Shown: positions 32,909-42,797, counted from the first letter of the stretch. The stretch: 51,866 nt of DNA from a bacterium (GCA_017626055.1 JAGAJM010000018.1:1-51866); one strand, 5' to 3'. Made by a program: numbers and translations. Notes: generated from the letters alone by a model not told the origin.

Positions 32909-33752
32909 TTTGCACATTCACACCTACTTCTCGGACGGCGTTTTCTCGCCAGAGAAGATTGTGGACACAGCTCTTGACGTTGGACTTGAAGCAATTGCAA
33001 TAACGGACCACGACAACATCTTAGCTTATGACGTTGCTCAAAAACACATCAAAGACAACGGGCTTGAGGACAAAATCGAAGTTATTCGAGGTATAGAAGT
33101 TAATACTTTGTACAAAAATAATGAAGTTCACATTTTAGGTTATTTTATGGACACTAAAAACAAAGACTTCTTAGATTTGATTAAAAATCAACAACAAGCA
33201 CGTATCAAACAAACAAAAGAAATCATAACTCTACTTTCTAAAAAAGAAGGTATAAAAATCAAATTTGAAGATATCAAAAAACTTGTCGCAGAAGGTGGAA
33301 GTATTGGTCGTCCTCACATTGCAAAAGCTATCACAAACGCTGGTGGCACAAACAATATTATGGATGCTTATGCAAAGTACATCCACGATGATTCGCCTGT
33401 ATATGTACAAAGAAAAACTGTTTCACCATTTGATGCAGTTGAGATTATTTATGATGCAGGTGGTATTCCAGTAATCGCTCACCCTCACGACTTAGATATC
33501 GCAGAACCATTAATTAAAGAACTTATGAATTATGGTTTAAGAGGAATTGAAGCATATCATAGAAAACACTCTCCAGCTTGTGTTGAGTATTTCTCATCAA
33601 TGGCTGAAGAATTAGGTCTAATTGTTACTGGTGGATCTGACTTCCACACACCAAACATTATGAACGGACAAATTATCTTAGGTAAAAACTTCATTCCTGA
33701 ATGGGTTTATGAAAAACTTACTGAAGAAAAAAAACGTATAGATATGGCGTAA
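32892..33752 (+). CDS. PHP-domain phosphoesterase, RNase AM/TrpH-like
   Basis: 286 residues. Metal ligands of the PHP fold: DLHIHTYFSDG (6-16), AITDHDN (36-42), a His in EVHILG, RPHIAKA, IAHPHDL and SDFHTPN. The length and the block between the third and fourth motifs fit the YciV/TrpH group, whose E. coli member is RNase AM (3'-phosphate nucleotidase and 5'-3' exoribonuclease). Start codon GTG 32892 with GAGGA 8 nt upstream; no ATG competes. Coupled to ymdB by overlap. Confidence 0.82.
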   Translation: MKKKTDLHIHTYFSDGVFSPEKIVDTALDVGLEAIAITDHDNILAYDVAQKHIKDNGLEDKIEVIRGIEVNTLYKNNEVHILGYFMDTKNKDFLDLIKNQQQARIKQTKEIITLLSKKEGIKIKFEDIKKLVAEGGSIGRPHIAKAITNAGGTNNIMDAYAKYIHDDSPVYVQRKTVSPFDAVEIIYDAGGIPVIAHPHDLDIAEPLIKELMNYGLRGIEAYHRKHSPACVEYFSSMAEELGLIVTGGSDFHTPNIMNGQIILGKNFIPEWVYEKLTEEKKRIDMA

Positions 33753-33789
33753 TTTACGCCATATCTTCACTTATATAAATGGGGATATT

Positions 33790-34428
33790 ATGAAAAAACG
33801 TTTTTGGAGAATAGAATATTCATTAACAATAATTGTAATCTTTGCAACAGCATTGATGTTAATTCCAACAAAATTTATAGCATCAAAAGAAGCATCATAC
33901 ATTTCTCAATGGAATGACACTTACCACAAGGTTGAATATATTTTCTCAGCAATGAGCGCACAAGCAGATGCAGATATTGTCAAAAGTTTCAAACGAGCAA
34001 AAACAAACCACGCTCGTGAAGAATTAATGAAAAATCTTGTAAAACCATATTTGAGAATCTCTGAAGATGATGCAATAAAAAAACGTTACACCCCTCATTA
34101 TATGAATGGTGATAAAGTTCAAAAAGATGACGATTTTTATATCGAAAAGTTTTACCTCGCAAAAAATGGTAAAATTATGGGTATTAGAGATATAAAAGAC
34201 GATGATATTTTTCACCCTGCATTTATTATGGCATTTGATATGAACGGATTAAAAGGTCCAAACGTTTGGGGAAAAGATATCTTTGGCGTAAACATTTTTG
34301 CTGATGGCAAAACCACACCAATTGGAGCGGGTTGGGATATAGATGAATTAAAAAAAGATTGTTCTGAAATAGGGACTGGTGTTTCTTGTTCTTACTATTA
34401 CAGAATAGGCGGAGAATTTAACGAATGA
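33790..34428 (+). CDS. Pilin-like exported protein
   Basis: 212 residues. An N-terminal hydrophobic segment (about 11-31, SLTIIVIFATALMLIPTKFI) follows MKKRFWRIEY, but the classical G/E prepilin site is lacking, so this is not a standard pilin. The C-terminal half has AFDMNGLKGPNVWGKDIFGV and a Cys pair (CSEIGTGVSC), the module seen in minor pilins of this lineage. It overlaps the next gene by 4 nt (ATGA). A role in type IV pilus or surface assembly is inference. Confidence 0.6.
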   Translation: MKKRFWRIEYSLTIIVIFATALMLIPTKFIASKEASYISQWNDTYHKVEYIFSAMSAQADADIVKSFKRAKTNHAREELMKNLVKPYLRISEDDAIKKRYTPHYMNGDKVQKDDDFYIEKFYLAKNGKIMGIRDIKDDDIFHPAFIMAFDMNGLKGPNVWGKDIFGVNIFADGKTTPIGAGWDIDELKKDCSEIGTGVSCSYYYRIGGEFNE

Positions 34429-35015
34429 TAAAAAATATATGTGTATTTGCTTCATCTAGCAATTATTTAGAAGAAGCATTTTATGAAGACTCAAGAGAAT
34501 TAGGGAAATTAATTGGAGAAAACGGATTTAATATTGTATATGGCGGAAGTACTCTAGGTATGATGTGGGCTTGCGCCGAACAAGTTAAATTAAATGGTGG
34601 TAAAGTTTATGGTGTTATGCCTCAACGCTTAGTTGATATGGGTTGCAGAACAGATAACTGCGATGAATTCCATTTAGCAATTGGTATGAGAGATAGAAAA
34701 CAAAAAATGGACGAAATTTCTGATGCCGTTATAGCTTTAGCTGGAGGGTTTGGAACGTTAGAAGAACTTGCAGAAATGATTGTTCAAAAACAACTTGGCT
34801 ATAATAAAAAGCCTATTGTAATACTAAATACAAATAGATTTTATGACAAACTTTTGGAATTCTTTGATGTAATTGTTGAAGAAAAATTTGCAAATAAAAT
34901 ATCAAAAGAATTGTATTTTGTAGCAAAAACACCACAAGAAGCAATCGATTATATCAAGACATACAAAGAACCTGAAAGAGTTATTTCAAAACACGACATC
35001 TACGCAAGAGGGTAA
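34425..35015 (+). CDS. LOG-family Rossmann protein (TIGR00730), nucleotide 5'-monophosphate phosphoribohydrolase-like
   Basis: 196 residues. Family features: VFASSSNYLEEAFYEDS, GGSTLGMMWACAEQ, MRDRKQKMDEISDAVIALAG, GGFGTLEELAEM (about 107-118, the PGG-x-GT-x-xE motif with its Glu) and a tail with KTPQEAIDYI. LOG/YvdD enzymes cleave cytokinin-type or purine nucleoside monophosphates. ATGA overlap with the previous gene. Substrate is uncertain. Confidence 0.9.
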   Translation: MIKNICVFASSSNYLEEAFYEDSRELGKLIGENGFNIVYGGSTLGMMWACAEQVKLNGGKVYGVMPQRLVDMGCRTDNCDEFHLAIGMRDRKQKMDEISDAVIALAGGFGTLEELAEMIVQKQLGYNKKPIVILNTNRFYDKLLEFFDVIVEEKFANKISKELYFVAKTPQEAIDYIKTYKEPERVISKHDIYARG

Positions 35016-35052
35016 GGGATATAATAAAGATTACTCAATGACAAAATGTTCA

Positions 35053-35061
35053 TGATAAAAT
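35053..35061 (+). promoter_or_regulatory. Extended -10 promoter of gatB
   Basis: TGA-TAAAAT (35053-35061) followed by AAAGACA; no clear -35 at 17 bp. Same form as the promoters at 4056 and 7885. Confidence 0.45.
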
Positions 35062-35087
35062 AAAGACAAATAAGGAGATATATAAAA

Positions 35088-36536
35088 ATGGATCAAGAAT
35101 TAAGAGACAAATACGAGGTGGTTATTGGTTTAGAAGTTCACGCTCAATTGAAAACTAAATCAAAAATTTTCGCACCTGATAAAAACGAATTCGGTCAAGA
35201 ACCAAATACACTAACAAGCCCTATTACATTAGGTATGCCAGGGGTTCTACCAGTTCTTAATAAAGAAGTTGTTAATATGGGTATTTTAACAGGTTTAGCA
35301 CTAAACTGCGAAATCCCATCACGTTGTAAATTTGATAGAAAACAATATTTCTACCCAGACCTTCCAAAAGGTTATCAAATTTCTCAATATGATGAGCCAA
35401 TTTGTGTAAACGGATACTTAGATATTAAAGGTAAAAGAATTGGTATTACTCGTGCACACTTAGAAGAAGATGCTGGCAAACTTGTTCACGCTGGTGCTGA
35501 TGGTTTAGCTGGATCTAGTTATTCTCTTGTTGACTTAAACAGAGCTGGCACACCATTATTAGAAATCGTATCTGAACCAGATATGAGAAGCTCTGAAGAA
35601 GCTAGAAACTACATGGAAGAACTTAGAAACATTGTTAGATACATCGGCGTTTGTGATGGTAACTTAGAAGAAGGCTCAATGAGATGTGATGCTAACATTT
35701 CAATTATGCCAAAAGGTTCTAAAGAATTCGGTACTCGTGCTGAAATCAAAAACGTAAACTCATTCTCTGCACTTCAAAGAGCAATCGAATACGAAATCGA
35801 CAGACAAATTGATATTGTTGAAGAAGGCGGACAAGTAGTTCAAGAAACAAGGTTATGGGATGACAACTCACGTGAAACACGTTCAATGAGAGGCAAAGAA
35901 GATGCTCACGATTACAGATACTTCCCAGAACCAGACCTAATGCCTCTAGAAATTTCTAGAGAATGGGTTGACAGAATTAAATCAACTATGCCTGAACTTC
36001 CTTCACAAAAACGTGAAAGATACCAAAGTTTAGGTTTAAGCGAATACGATGCTAGCGTAATCGTGGAACAAATGGGACTTGCATTATTCTTTGATAAAGT
36101 TATTGAACTTGGTGCAAATCCTAAAACTGCAGTTAACTTCATTATGGGTGAAATCGCAGCTTACTTAAAAGAAACTAAAGTTGAAATCACTGAAACTAAG
36201 TTAACTCCAGAAAACTTAGCTGAACTTATAGGTTTAATTGAAAAAGGTACTATTTCAAATAACATTGGTAAACAAATTCTTATTGAAGATATGATTACAA
36301 ATGGTGAAAAAGCTTCAGCTATTGTTGAAAGAAAAGGTTTAAGCCAAATTTCAGATGAAGGTGCAATCAAAGAACTTGTACAAAAAGTTATCGATGCTCA
36401 CCCTGCTGAAGTTGAAGCATACAAAGGCGGTAGAACTAACCTATTAGGATTCTTCGTTGGTCAGGTAATGAAAGAAACTAAAGGTAGAGCTAACCCTAAA
36501 ACTGTTAACGAATTAATTAAATCAATTATTGGATAA
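35088..36536 (+). CDS. gatB: Asp/Glu-tRNA(Asn/Gln) amidotransferase subunit B
   Basis: 482 residues. It contains the kinase domain (GLEVHAQLKTKSKIF, GMPGVLPVLN, RAHLEEDAGKLVH, DLNRAGTPLLEIVSEPD) and a C-terminal YqeY-like/tail domain ending LLGFFVGQVMKETKGRANPK that contacts tRNA. With GatA and GatC it converts misacylated Glu-tRNA(Gln) or Asp-tRNA(Asn). gatA and gatC are not here. AAGGAGAT precedes the ATG. Confidence 0.97.
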   Translation: MDQELRDKYEVVIGLEVHAQLKTKSKIFAPDKNEFGQEPNTLTSPITLGMPGVLPVLNKEVVNMGILTGLALNCEIPSRCKFDRKQYFYPDLPKGYQISQYDEPICVNGYLDIKGKRIGITRAHLEEDAGKLVHAGADGLAGSSYSLVDLNRAGTPLLEIVSEPDMRSSEEARNYMEELRNIVRYIGVCDGNLEEGSMRCDANISIMPKGSKEFGTRAEIKNVNSFSALQRAIEYEIDRQIDIVEEGGQVVQETRLWDDNSRETRSMRGKEDAHDYRYFPEPDLMPLEISREWVDRIKSTMPELPSQKRERYQSLGLSEYDASVIVEQMGLALFFDKVIELGANPKTAVNFIMGEIAAYLKETKVEITETKLTPENLAELIGLIEKGTISNNIGKQILIEDMITNGEKASAIVERKGLSQISDEGAIKELVQKVIDAHPAEVEAYKGGRTNLLGFFVGQVMKETKGRANPKTVNELIKSIIG

Positions 36537-36540
36537 TTTT

Positions 36541-36581
36541 AAAATCATGTCCTCCCCACATAAGGGAGGACTATGGTTTTT
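36541..36581 (+). terminator. Terminator after gatB
   Basis: GTCCTCCC (36549-36556) pairs with GGGAGGAC (36564-36571), extended by AAAATCAT/TATGGTTTTT. The next gene starts 18 nt after it with a good ribosome binding site, so some read-through may be used. Confidence 0.8.
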
Positions 36582-36598
36582 AATCTCTAGGAGAGGGT

Positions 36599-37666
36599 AT
36601 GAACTGGAAATTCTGGGTAAAAAAACAATCTTGTATGGAAAAAGAAATATTTGAGCAAGCAGAAATTACTCAAAAAATTCTTGATGCTTATATTGAAAAA
36701 GATGGCTCTGTTAATATTGAAACACCATCAGATATAAATAGAATTATTATTGTTGCCAGTGGCTCATCTTACCATTGTGCAAGATACGCAGCAGAAATGT
36801 TTGGTTCAATTTCTAAAATTGAAGCACGTGCTGTTTATTCCAGTGAATTTTTATTAGAAGAAACTATCGCACACCACGATGGACTTTTGTACATCTTTAT
36901 TACTCAATCTGGTGAAACCACCGACACAAATAGTGCCTTAGAAAAAGCTAAAGAATTTGGGGTGAATACACTTTGTATCACAAACAAAGAAAACTCAACA
37001 ATCTGGAATGCTTCAGACTATCAAGTTGCTTGTCTTGCAGGCGAAGAAGAAAGTATTGCAGCAACAAAATCTTTCACTTCACAACTTCTTTGTTCAACAT
37101 TACTTGCACTAAAATTTGCTCAAGATAAAGATATCGATGTTTATGAACATATTATCGAATTAAAAACAATTCCAGGGTTGATTGAGCAAACTTACACACT
37201 TAAACCAAGAGTGAAACAACTTGCAAAGTTTTTATCAAAATATAAACATATTATTATCACTGCAGACGGACAGTCTTATGCACTTGCAAAAGAAGCGTCT
37301 TTAAAAATCAAAGAAACATCATACTTATACACAAATTCATCAATTTTGGGTGAATTTATGCACGGACACGTTGCAATGCTAAACAACAAAAACGCAGTCT
37401 TGATGTATGTTTTAAACGATAATATGACATATTCTGCAATCAAAAACCTTGGCAAAATTAAAGAAAGCTATAATCCACCAATTTTGGTTATCGGAAACAG
37501 AACAAACCACGTTAAATCAACATATAACTTGAATATTGATTGCGACAAGCCTTTAATCAAAACATTCTGTATCGCAGTAATGATACAAATGTTAGCCCTA
37601 GAAATCGCATTGAGATTAAAACGTAACGTTGATAAACCTCACGGGTTAAATAAAGTAGTTAAATAG
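36599..37666 (+). CDS. SIS-domain sugar isomerase/deaminase, GlmS-C-like
   Basis: 355 residues with two SIS domains and no glutaminase domain. Motifs are VASGSSYHCARYAAEMF, TQSGETTDTNSALEKAKEFG, AATKSFTSQLL, the second-domain segment ALAKEASLKIKETSYLYTNSS and a C-terminal DKPHGLNKVVK. This matches the isomerase half of GlmS and glucosamine-6-phosphate deaminases of the NagB-II/GlmD group, so aldose-ketose or amino-sugar phosphate conversion is likely. GGAGAGGG precedes the ATG. Confidence 0.85.
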   Translation: MNWKFWVKKQSCMEKEIFEQAEITQKILDAYIEKDGSVNIETPSDINRIIIVASGSSYHCARYAAEMFGSISKIEARAVYSSEFLLEETIAHHDGLLYIFITQSGETTDTNSALEKAKEFGVNTLCITNKENSTIWNASDYQVACLAGEEESIAATKSFTSQLLCSTLLALKFAQDKDIDVYEHIIELKTIPGLIEQTYTLKPRVKQLAKFLSKYKHIIITADGQSYALAKEASLKIKETSYLYTNSSILGEFMHGHVAMLNNKNAVLMYVLNDNMTYSAIKNLGKIKESYNPPILVIGNRTNHVKSTYNLNIDCDKPLIKTFCIAVMIQMLALEIALRLKRNVDKPHGLNKVVK

Positions 37667-37715
37667 GGGTAATACAAAAACAATATCTAAAGTTTTACCT
37701 CTGTTGTTCGCCTAT

Positions 37716-37745
37716 AAAAAAGACCACCCTTTCGAGTGGTCTTTT
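37716..37745. terminator. Bidirectional terminator between the SIS gene and gap
   Basis: AAAAGACCAC/GTGGTCTTTT stem (37718-37727 with 37736-37745) with an 8-nt loop. The T-run is strongest on the minus strand (gap transcript). Confidence 0.85.
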
Positions 37746-37767
37746 AAGTCTTTTCTTAAATTATAAA

Positions 37768-38772
<1,005 letters not shown>

Positions 38773-38811
38773 AAGTTTTTACTCCTTCTTATTGTGTAAA
38801 ATTTCCTTACT

Positions 38812-38841
38812 ACTATAACATGCCGATACTAGCACCAACAA
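38812..38841 (-). promoter_or_regulatory. Promoter of gap
   Basis: On the minus strand: -35 TTGTTG (38836-38841), an 18-bp spacer and TGT-TATAGT with -10 at 38812-38817, about 40 nt before the ATG. Confidence 0.65.
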
Positions 38842-39087
38842 AATTTCTAATCAAGGGGGTAAATAGTATTTTTTACACTTTAAAAACCCCAGATAATAAG
38901 GCTTTCTAATGATATATTAAGATTTGTAACAACATAACACTGATATAGCAATTATATACTGCAAAAATACTTTATTAATATGTAAGCGTTAAGCAATACA
39001 TAAACTAGAAAATAAACACGAGACATAAATTATACACTACCTACTACACACTAACCTTCTACACACGAGGAATTGAAAAAGATTCCA
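38842..39087 (+). other. Gene-free AT-rich stretch, possible small RNA region
   Basis: No coding sequence is convincing in 38773-39264. The part just before the terminator at 39088 holds an unstructured C/A-rich run (CTACCTACTACACACTAACC, 39038 onward) and a small hairpin GGAATT/GATTCC. With a strong terminator and no upstream plus-strand gene, a small RNA is possible; I find no convincing promoter (TATACT at 38955 lacks a -35). Confidence 0.3.
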
Positions 39088-39118
39088 AAACCTTTTCCAA
39101 AAGAAAGGGTTTTTTTTT
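39088..39118 (+). terminator. Orphan strong terminator
   Basis: AAACCTTTTC (39088-39097) pairs with GAAAGGGTTT (39103-39112, one G-U) around CAAAA and is followed by nine T. No plus-strand gene ends upstream of it within the gap, and the nearest plus-strand gene ends at 37666 behind another terminator. Confidence 0.8.
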
Positions 39119-39264
39119 GCGCATTTTGCAGAGGCACGAGCGAAAGCAAAAGACGAATACTTATCAAATCTTGATTTTTTTATTAAAAAGTTATTAATAA
39201 ATAGCTTTATTATCTTTATTGTGTATAATTATTTTGGATATATTAGTATTGTGAGATAATAATT

Positions 39265-40059
39265 ATGCAAAATGTTTTAGAAAGAAAATCAATTAAAAAT
39301 ATAGACTTCAACTGCGATTTAGCACAAAGTTTCGGTATTTATAAAAACAGTTCAGAATCAAGACTTCTTGATTACGTTAGTTCAGTAAATATCGCTTGTG
39401 GTTTTCATGCCGGCGATCCTCTAACTATCAAAGAAGCATTACTTACTGCTAAAGAAAAAAATATTGTAGTAGGGGCTCACATCGGTTTTGATGACATACA
39501 AGGATTTGGTTATAGACCAATGGTTCTTGATAATGAAGAACTTGAAGCACTTGTTATGTACCAAGTTGGTGCAATTATGACATTTGCTAAAGCTTACAAT
39601 ATGGAAATCGAACACGTTAGACCACATGGTGCTATGTATCGTCAAGCGGCTGAAGATATTGAAGTATCTAGAACAATCGCAAAAGCTATAAAAAAATGTT
39701 CTCAATGGCTTGTTTACTATGGCGCCACTGGAGAAAACTTAGCTCAAGTTGGAGAAGAAGAGTCTATCCAAGTTGCTCACGAAGTTCATTTAGAAAAAAT
39801 TTATGACGAAAATGGAAATATAGATTTTTCAGCAAGAGATCTAGAAAATACCAACGTTTCTATACAAAGACTTAGAGATTTATTACAAAACTCTCAAGTT
39901 ACCAACAACGTTGGTGGCAAAACAATTGTTAGAGCTGATTCAATCCACTTCTCAAATAAACTATCTAATGCTAAGGATTTAATCGTTCAAGCTCGTGAAA
40001 TTACAGAACCTTTGCCATTCAATTACAGAAATGCCCTAAAATCTGGCTGGGTGAACTAA
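39265..40059 (+). CDS. pxpA: LamB/YcsF family, 5-oxoprolinase subunit A-like
   Basis: 264 residues. Family motifs are DFNCDLAQSFG (about 14-24), NIACGFHAGDPLTIKEA, VVGAHIGFDDIQGFGYRP and VRPHGAMYRQA. PxpA acts with PxpB and PxpC to hydrolyse 5-oxoproline; those partners are not in the window, so the activity is inferred from family alone. TATAAT (39224-39229) could be its -10. No clear ribosome binding site precedes the ATG. First of pxpA-yvcK-panB-unknown with about 20-40 nt gaps. Confidence 0.82.
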   Translation: MQNVLERKSIKNIDFNCDLAQSFGIYKNSSESRLLDYVSSVNIACGFHAGDPLTIKEALLTAKEKNIVVGAHIGFDDIQGFGYRPMVLDNEELEALVMYQVGAIMTFAKAYNMEIEHVRPHGAMYRQAAEDIEVSRTIAKAIKKCSQWLVYYGATGENLAQVGEEESIQVAHEVHLEKIYDENGNIDFSARDLENTNVSIQRLRDLLQNSQVTNNVGGKTIVRADSIHFSNKLSNAKDLIVQAREITEPLPFNYRNALKSGWVN

Positions 40060-40081
40060 TTAAGTTTCAAAAAGGATATGT

Positions 40082-41398
40082 ATGATAAAGAAAATAAAAA
40101 TACCTAAACAAGCTGGCTGGTTAATTCCAGGGCTACAAGTAAAAAGATGGTTCGCAATGATTTTTGCAGGAACTGTCATGATGACTATTGGAATTTTAAT
40201 CTTAGTTGACTTACAACCAATCTATAATATTATGCAATTTATTAGTAAAATTGCTACAAAAATTTCAACAGAATGGCTTGCATTTGGTATTGTTATGTTT
40301 GGTGCCGCAATATTTTTTAAAGGTTGGCAAAAAACAAACCTTTCTATGATGGGGCTTGATGAAACAAGAAATAATGATGTTTTATTAGAAACTTTATACA
40401 GAAGAAGAAAACTTAACAGAGGTCCACGTACTGTTGCTATTGGTGGAGGAACTGGTTTGTCTATGCTTTTAAGTGGTGCTAAAAACATCACAAATAACCT
40501 AACTGCTATCGTATCTGTTGGGGATGATGGTGGAAGTTCTGGCAGACTAAGAGAATCAATGGGAATTTTACCACCTGGAGATATCAGACACTGTATTACC
40601 GCATTAGCTGATGATGAGGACTTAGTAAACAAACTATTCAAATATAGATTTGATAATGGCGAAGGTTTAGAAGGTCATAGCTTCGGGAACTTATTCTTAA
40701 CTGCTCTATGTAACATTACAGGAAGTATGGTTACTGCAGTAAAAGAATCCTCTAACGTTTTATCTATTAGAGGAAGAGTATTACCTGCAACATTAGATGA
40801 TATGAAACTTGCAGCAGAAATGGAAGATGGTAGAATTATCCATGGTGAATCTACAATCCCAGAAGCTGGTGGAAGAATTAAACGCTTATTCACAGTCCCT
40901 AAAAATTGCGAAGCGCTCCCAGAATGTATCCAAGCTATCAGAAATGCTGAATTAATCATTCTAGGCCCAGGAAGTTTATACACAAGCGTTATTCCAAACC
41001 TTTTAATTAAAGATATCGCTCAAGAAATTGTTAAATCAAAAGCTAAAAAGATCTATATTTGCAATATTATGACTCAACCTGGTGAAACAGACAACTACAA
41101 AGTTTCTGATCACATTAAGGCGCTAATGGATCACGCTGGTTCTGAAAAAATTATTGATGCAGTTTTAGTTAATGATTACTTGCCAGAAAAACTTGCAGAT
41201 AACTATGTAAAATCAGGATCTTACCCTGTTCAACTAGATGTATCAGAAGTTAAAAAGCTTGGTGTTAGAATTTTTGCAAAAAAACTTATCCAAGATAGTA
41301 AAGAAGGGCTTGTAAGACATAGTTCATACAGAGTTGCCCGAGCAGTTTACTACTGGTTTAAAAGAGAACAAAAAAAATCATCAGGATTTTTCAAATAA
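40082..41398 (+). CDS. yvcK: Membrane-anchored YvcK/GlmR-type gluconeogenesis factor
   Basis: 438 residues. Two hydrophobic segments lie in an N-terminal extension (about 24-46 and 61-80); the CofD/YvcK fold then begins near 117 with AIGGGTGLSMLLSG and continues with SVGDDGGSSGRLRE, PPGDIRHCITALAD, GHSFGNLFLTAL and LGPGSLYTSVIPNLL. YvcK binds UDP-sugars and directs carbon into wall precursors. The long membrane-bound form is typical of cyanobacteria, whereas Bacillus YvcK is about 317 aa and soluble. AAAGGAT precedes the ATG. Confidence 0.9.
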   Translation: MIKKIKIPKQAGWLIPGLQVKRWFAMIFAGTVMMTIGILILVDLQPIYNIMQFISKIATKISTEWLAFGIVMFGAAIFFKGWQKTNLSMMGLDETRNNDVLLETLYRRRKLNRGPRTVAIGGGTGLSMLLSGAKNITNNLTAIVSVGDDGGSSGRLRESMGILPPGDIRHCITALADDEDLVNKLFKYRFDNGEGLEGHSFGNLFLTALCNITGSMVTAVKESSNVLSIRGRVLPATLDDMKLAAEMEDGRIIHGESTIPEAGGRIKRLFTVPKNCEALPECIQAIRNAELIILGPGSLYTSVIPNLLIKDIAQEIVKSKAKKIYICNIMTQPGETDNYKVSDHIKALMDHAGSEKIIDAVLVNDYLPEKLADNYVKSGSYPVQLDVSEVKKLGVRIFAKKLIQDSKEGLVRHSSYRVARAVYYWFKREQKKSSGFFK

Positions 41399-41416
41399 AA
41401 TTAAAGGATTTACACT

Positions 41417-42217
41417 ATGGCAAAAAAAGTTACTGTAAAAACTTTGACAAAATTAAAAGAATCAGGTGAAAAATTTTCAGCACTGACTGCGTATGACTAT
41501 TCAACCGCCAAATATATTGACGAAGCAGGAGTGGATTTAATCCTAGTTGGCGATAGCCTAGCAATGGTTGCATTGGGTTACGAAAACACAAATTCTATCG
41601 GCGTTGAAGAAATGGCAATTTTCACTAAAGCAGTCGCAAAAGGTGCATCAAGAGCAATGGTTGTGACTGATATGCCATTTATGAGTTATACAATTGATAT
41701 TCCAAGCGCACTAACAAATATTGGGAATATGGTTAAACTTGGAGCAAATGCAGTAAAACTTGAGGGTTGCAACGATTATATACTCGAACTTATAAAACGT
41801 TGTACACAAATGGGTGTACCTGTAATGGGACATATAGGTTTTACCCCTCAATCAATGAACACTATTGGTGGATATTTAATTCAAGGAAAAACCGAAGATG
41901 CCGTTCAAGAAATTATTGAACAAGCTAAACAACTAGAACAAGCTGGAGCTTTTTCTGTTGTCCTAGAAATGGTACCAGAAGAATGTGGAAAACTTGTCAC
42001 TGAAGCCATAAACATCCCTACAATTTCTTGCGGTGCTGGAAGATATTGCGATGCTCAAATTTTAGTTTGCGATGATATTTTCGGTAAATATTCTGAATTC
42101 AAACCAAAATTTGCAAGAAAATATGGCGATATGAAAAGTTTAATCCTAGATTGTGCAAAACAATATGACCAAGATGTAAAAACTGGGGAATTCCCATCAG
42201 AAAACGAAATCTTTTAA
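41417..42217 (+). CDS. panB: 3-methyl-2-oxobutanoate hydroxymethyltransferase
   Basis: 266 residues, typical length. It converts ketoisovalerate to ketopantoate with methylene-THF. Motifs: FSALTAYDYSTAKYIDEAG, LVGDSLAMVALGYENT (metal Asp), VVTDMPFMSY, KLEGC and GHIGFTPQSMNTIGGY. AAAGGA precedes the ATG. panC lies 0.6 kb downstream after one unknown gene and a terminator. ilvC in the same window supplies the ketoisovalerate branch. Confidence 0.97.
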   Translation: MAKKVTVKTLTKLKESGEKFSALTAYDYSTAKYIDEAGVDLILVGDSLAMVALGYENTNSIGVEEMAIFTKAVAKGASRAMVVTDMPFMSYTIDIPSALTNIGNMVKLGANAVKLEGCNDYILELIKRCTQMGVPVMGHIGFTPQSMNTIGGYLIQGKTEDAVQEIIEQAKQLEQAGAFSVVLEMVPEECGKLVTEAINIPTISCGAGRYCDAQILVCDDIFGKYSEFKPKFARKYGDMKSLILDCAKQYDQDVKTGEFPSENEIF

Positions 42218-42255
42218 CCAGACATTAATTTAATCAAAACAAAAAGGGGTATTAT

Positions 42256-42768
42256 ATGCTAAGTCGTATAGATAATATTAGTTTCACATCCAAAATCGTA
42301 AAAGACAAATATTTTAATGAAGCACTTAAAGAAGCTAGAAAAGATTCTAAAACATCTAACGGACAAGATAGAACTAACAAATTTATCAATGCAATTCGAT
42401 ACATTGAAAACGATGGCTTAAACGATTACTATTCTATTAAAATGATGGATAGAACAAATAGCAACTGTCACTTATTAAGAAATGGAATTCCAGTAGAGTC
42501 TGCTTTTGCGAGCTCAACTGGTCGTTGCGTTATGATGGCATATACAGATTATGTTGGGAAAAACTTAGGGATAGAAATCTCAAGACCCTCAGTCCCTACT
42601 ATGATATATAGAGATAGCCTTAAAAATGCACACGCACGTTTAGATAAAGTTCAAGAAGAAACAGATAAAACACGAAGTGAACTTAACCAACTAGATAAGG
42701 AAGTCATTACACCTCAAATAGCTGAAGACCTAAGTAATGCTTTAAATGAATTTGATATCTATATTTAA
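42256..42768 (+). CDS. Unknown protein with N-terminal SFTS motif
   Basis: 170 residues, not recognised. It begins MLSRIDNISFTSKIVKDKYF; the central part is polar with CHLLRNGIPVESAFASSTG, and the C-terminal third is a predicted coiled coil (about 122-160, KLDKVQEETDKTRSELNQL-like). No signal peptide. AAAAAGGGG precedes the ATG. It lies between panB and panC but a perfect terminator separates it from panC. The SFT[S/G] tag occurs in two other unrelated proteins here, suggesting a lineage-specific motif. Confidence 0.6.
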   Translation: MLSRIDNISFTSKIVKDKYFNEALKEARKDSKTSNGQDRTNKFINAIRYIENDGLNDYYSIKMMDRTNSNCHLLRNGIPVESAFASSTGRCVMMAYTDYVGKNLGIEISRPSVPTMIYRDSLKNAHARLDKVQEETDKTRSELNQLDKEVITPQIAEDLSNALNEFDIYI

Positions 42769-42797
42769 AAAAGACAACCACTATGGTTGTCTTTTTT
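42767..42797 (+). terminator. Terminator before panC
   Basis: Perfect 14-bp stem AAAAAAGACAACCA/TGGTTGTCTTTTTT with a 3-nt loop. panC has a TATAAT at 42802-42807 just after it. Confidence 0.9.
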
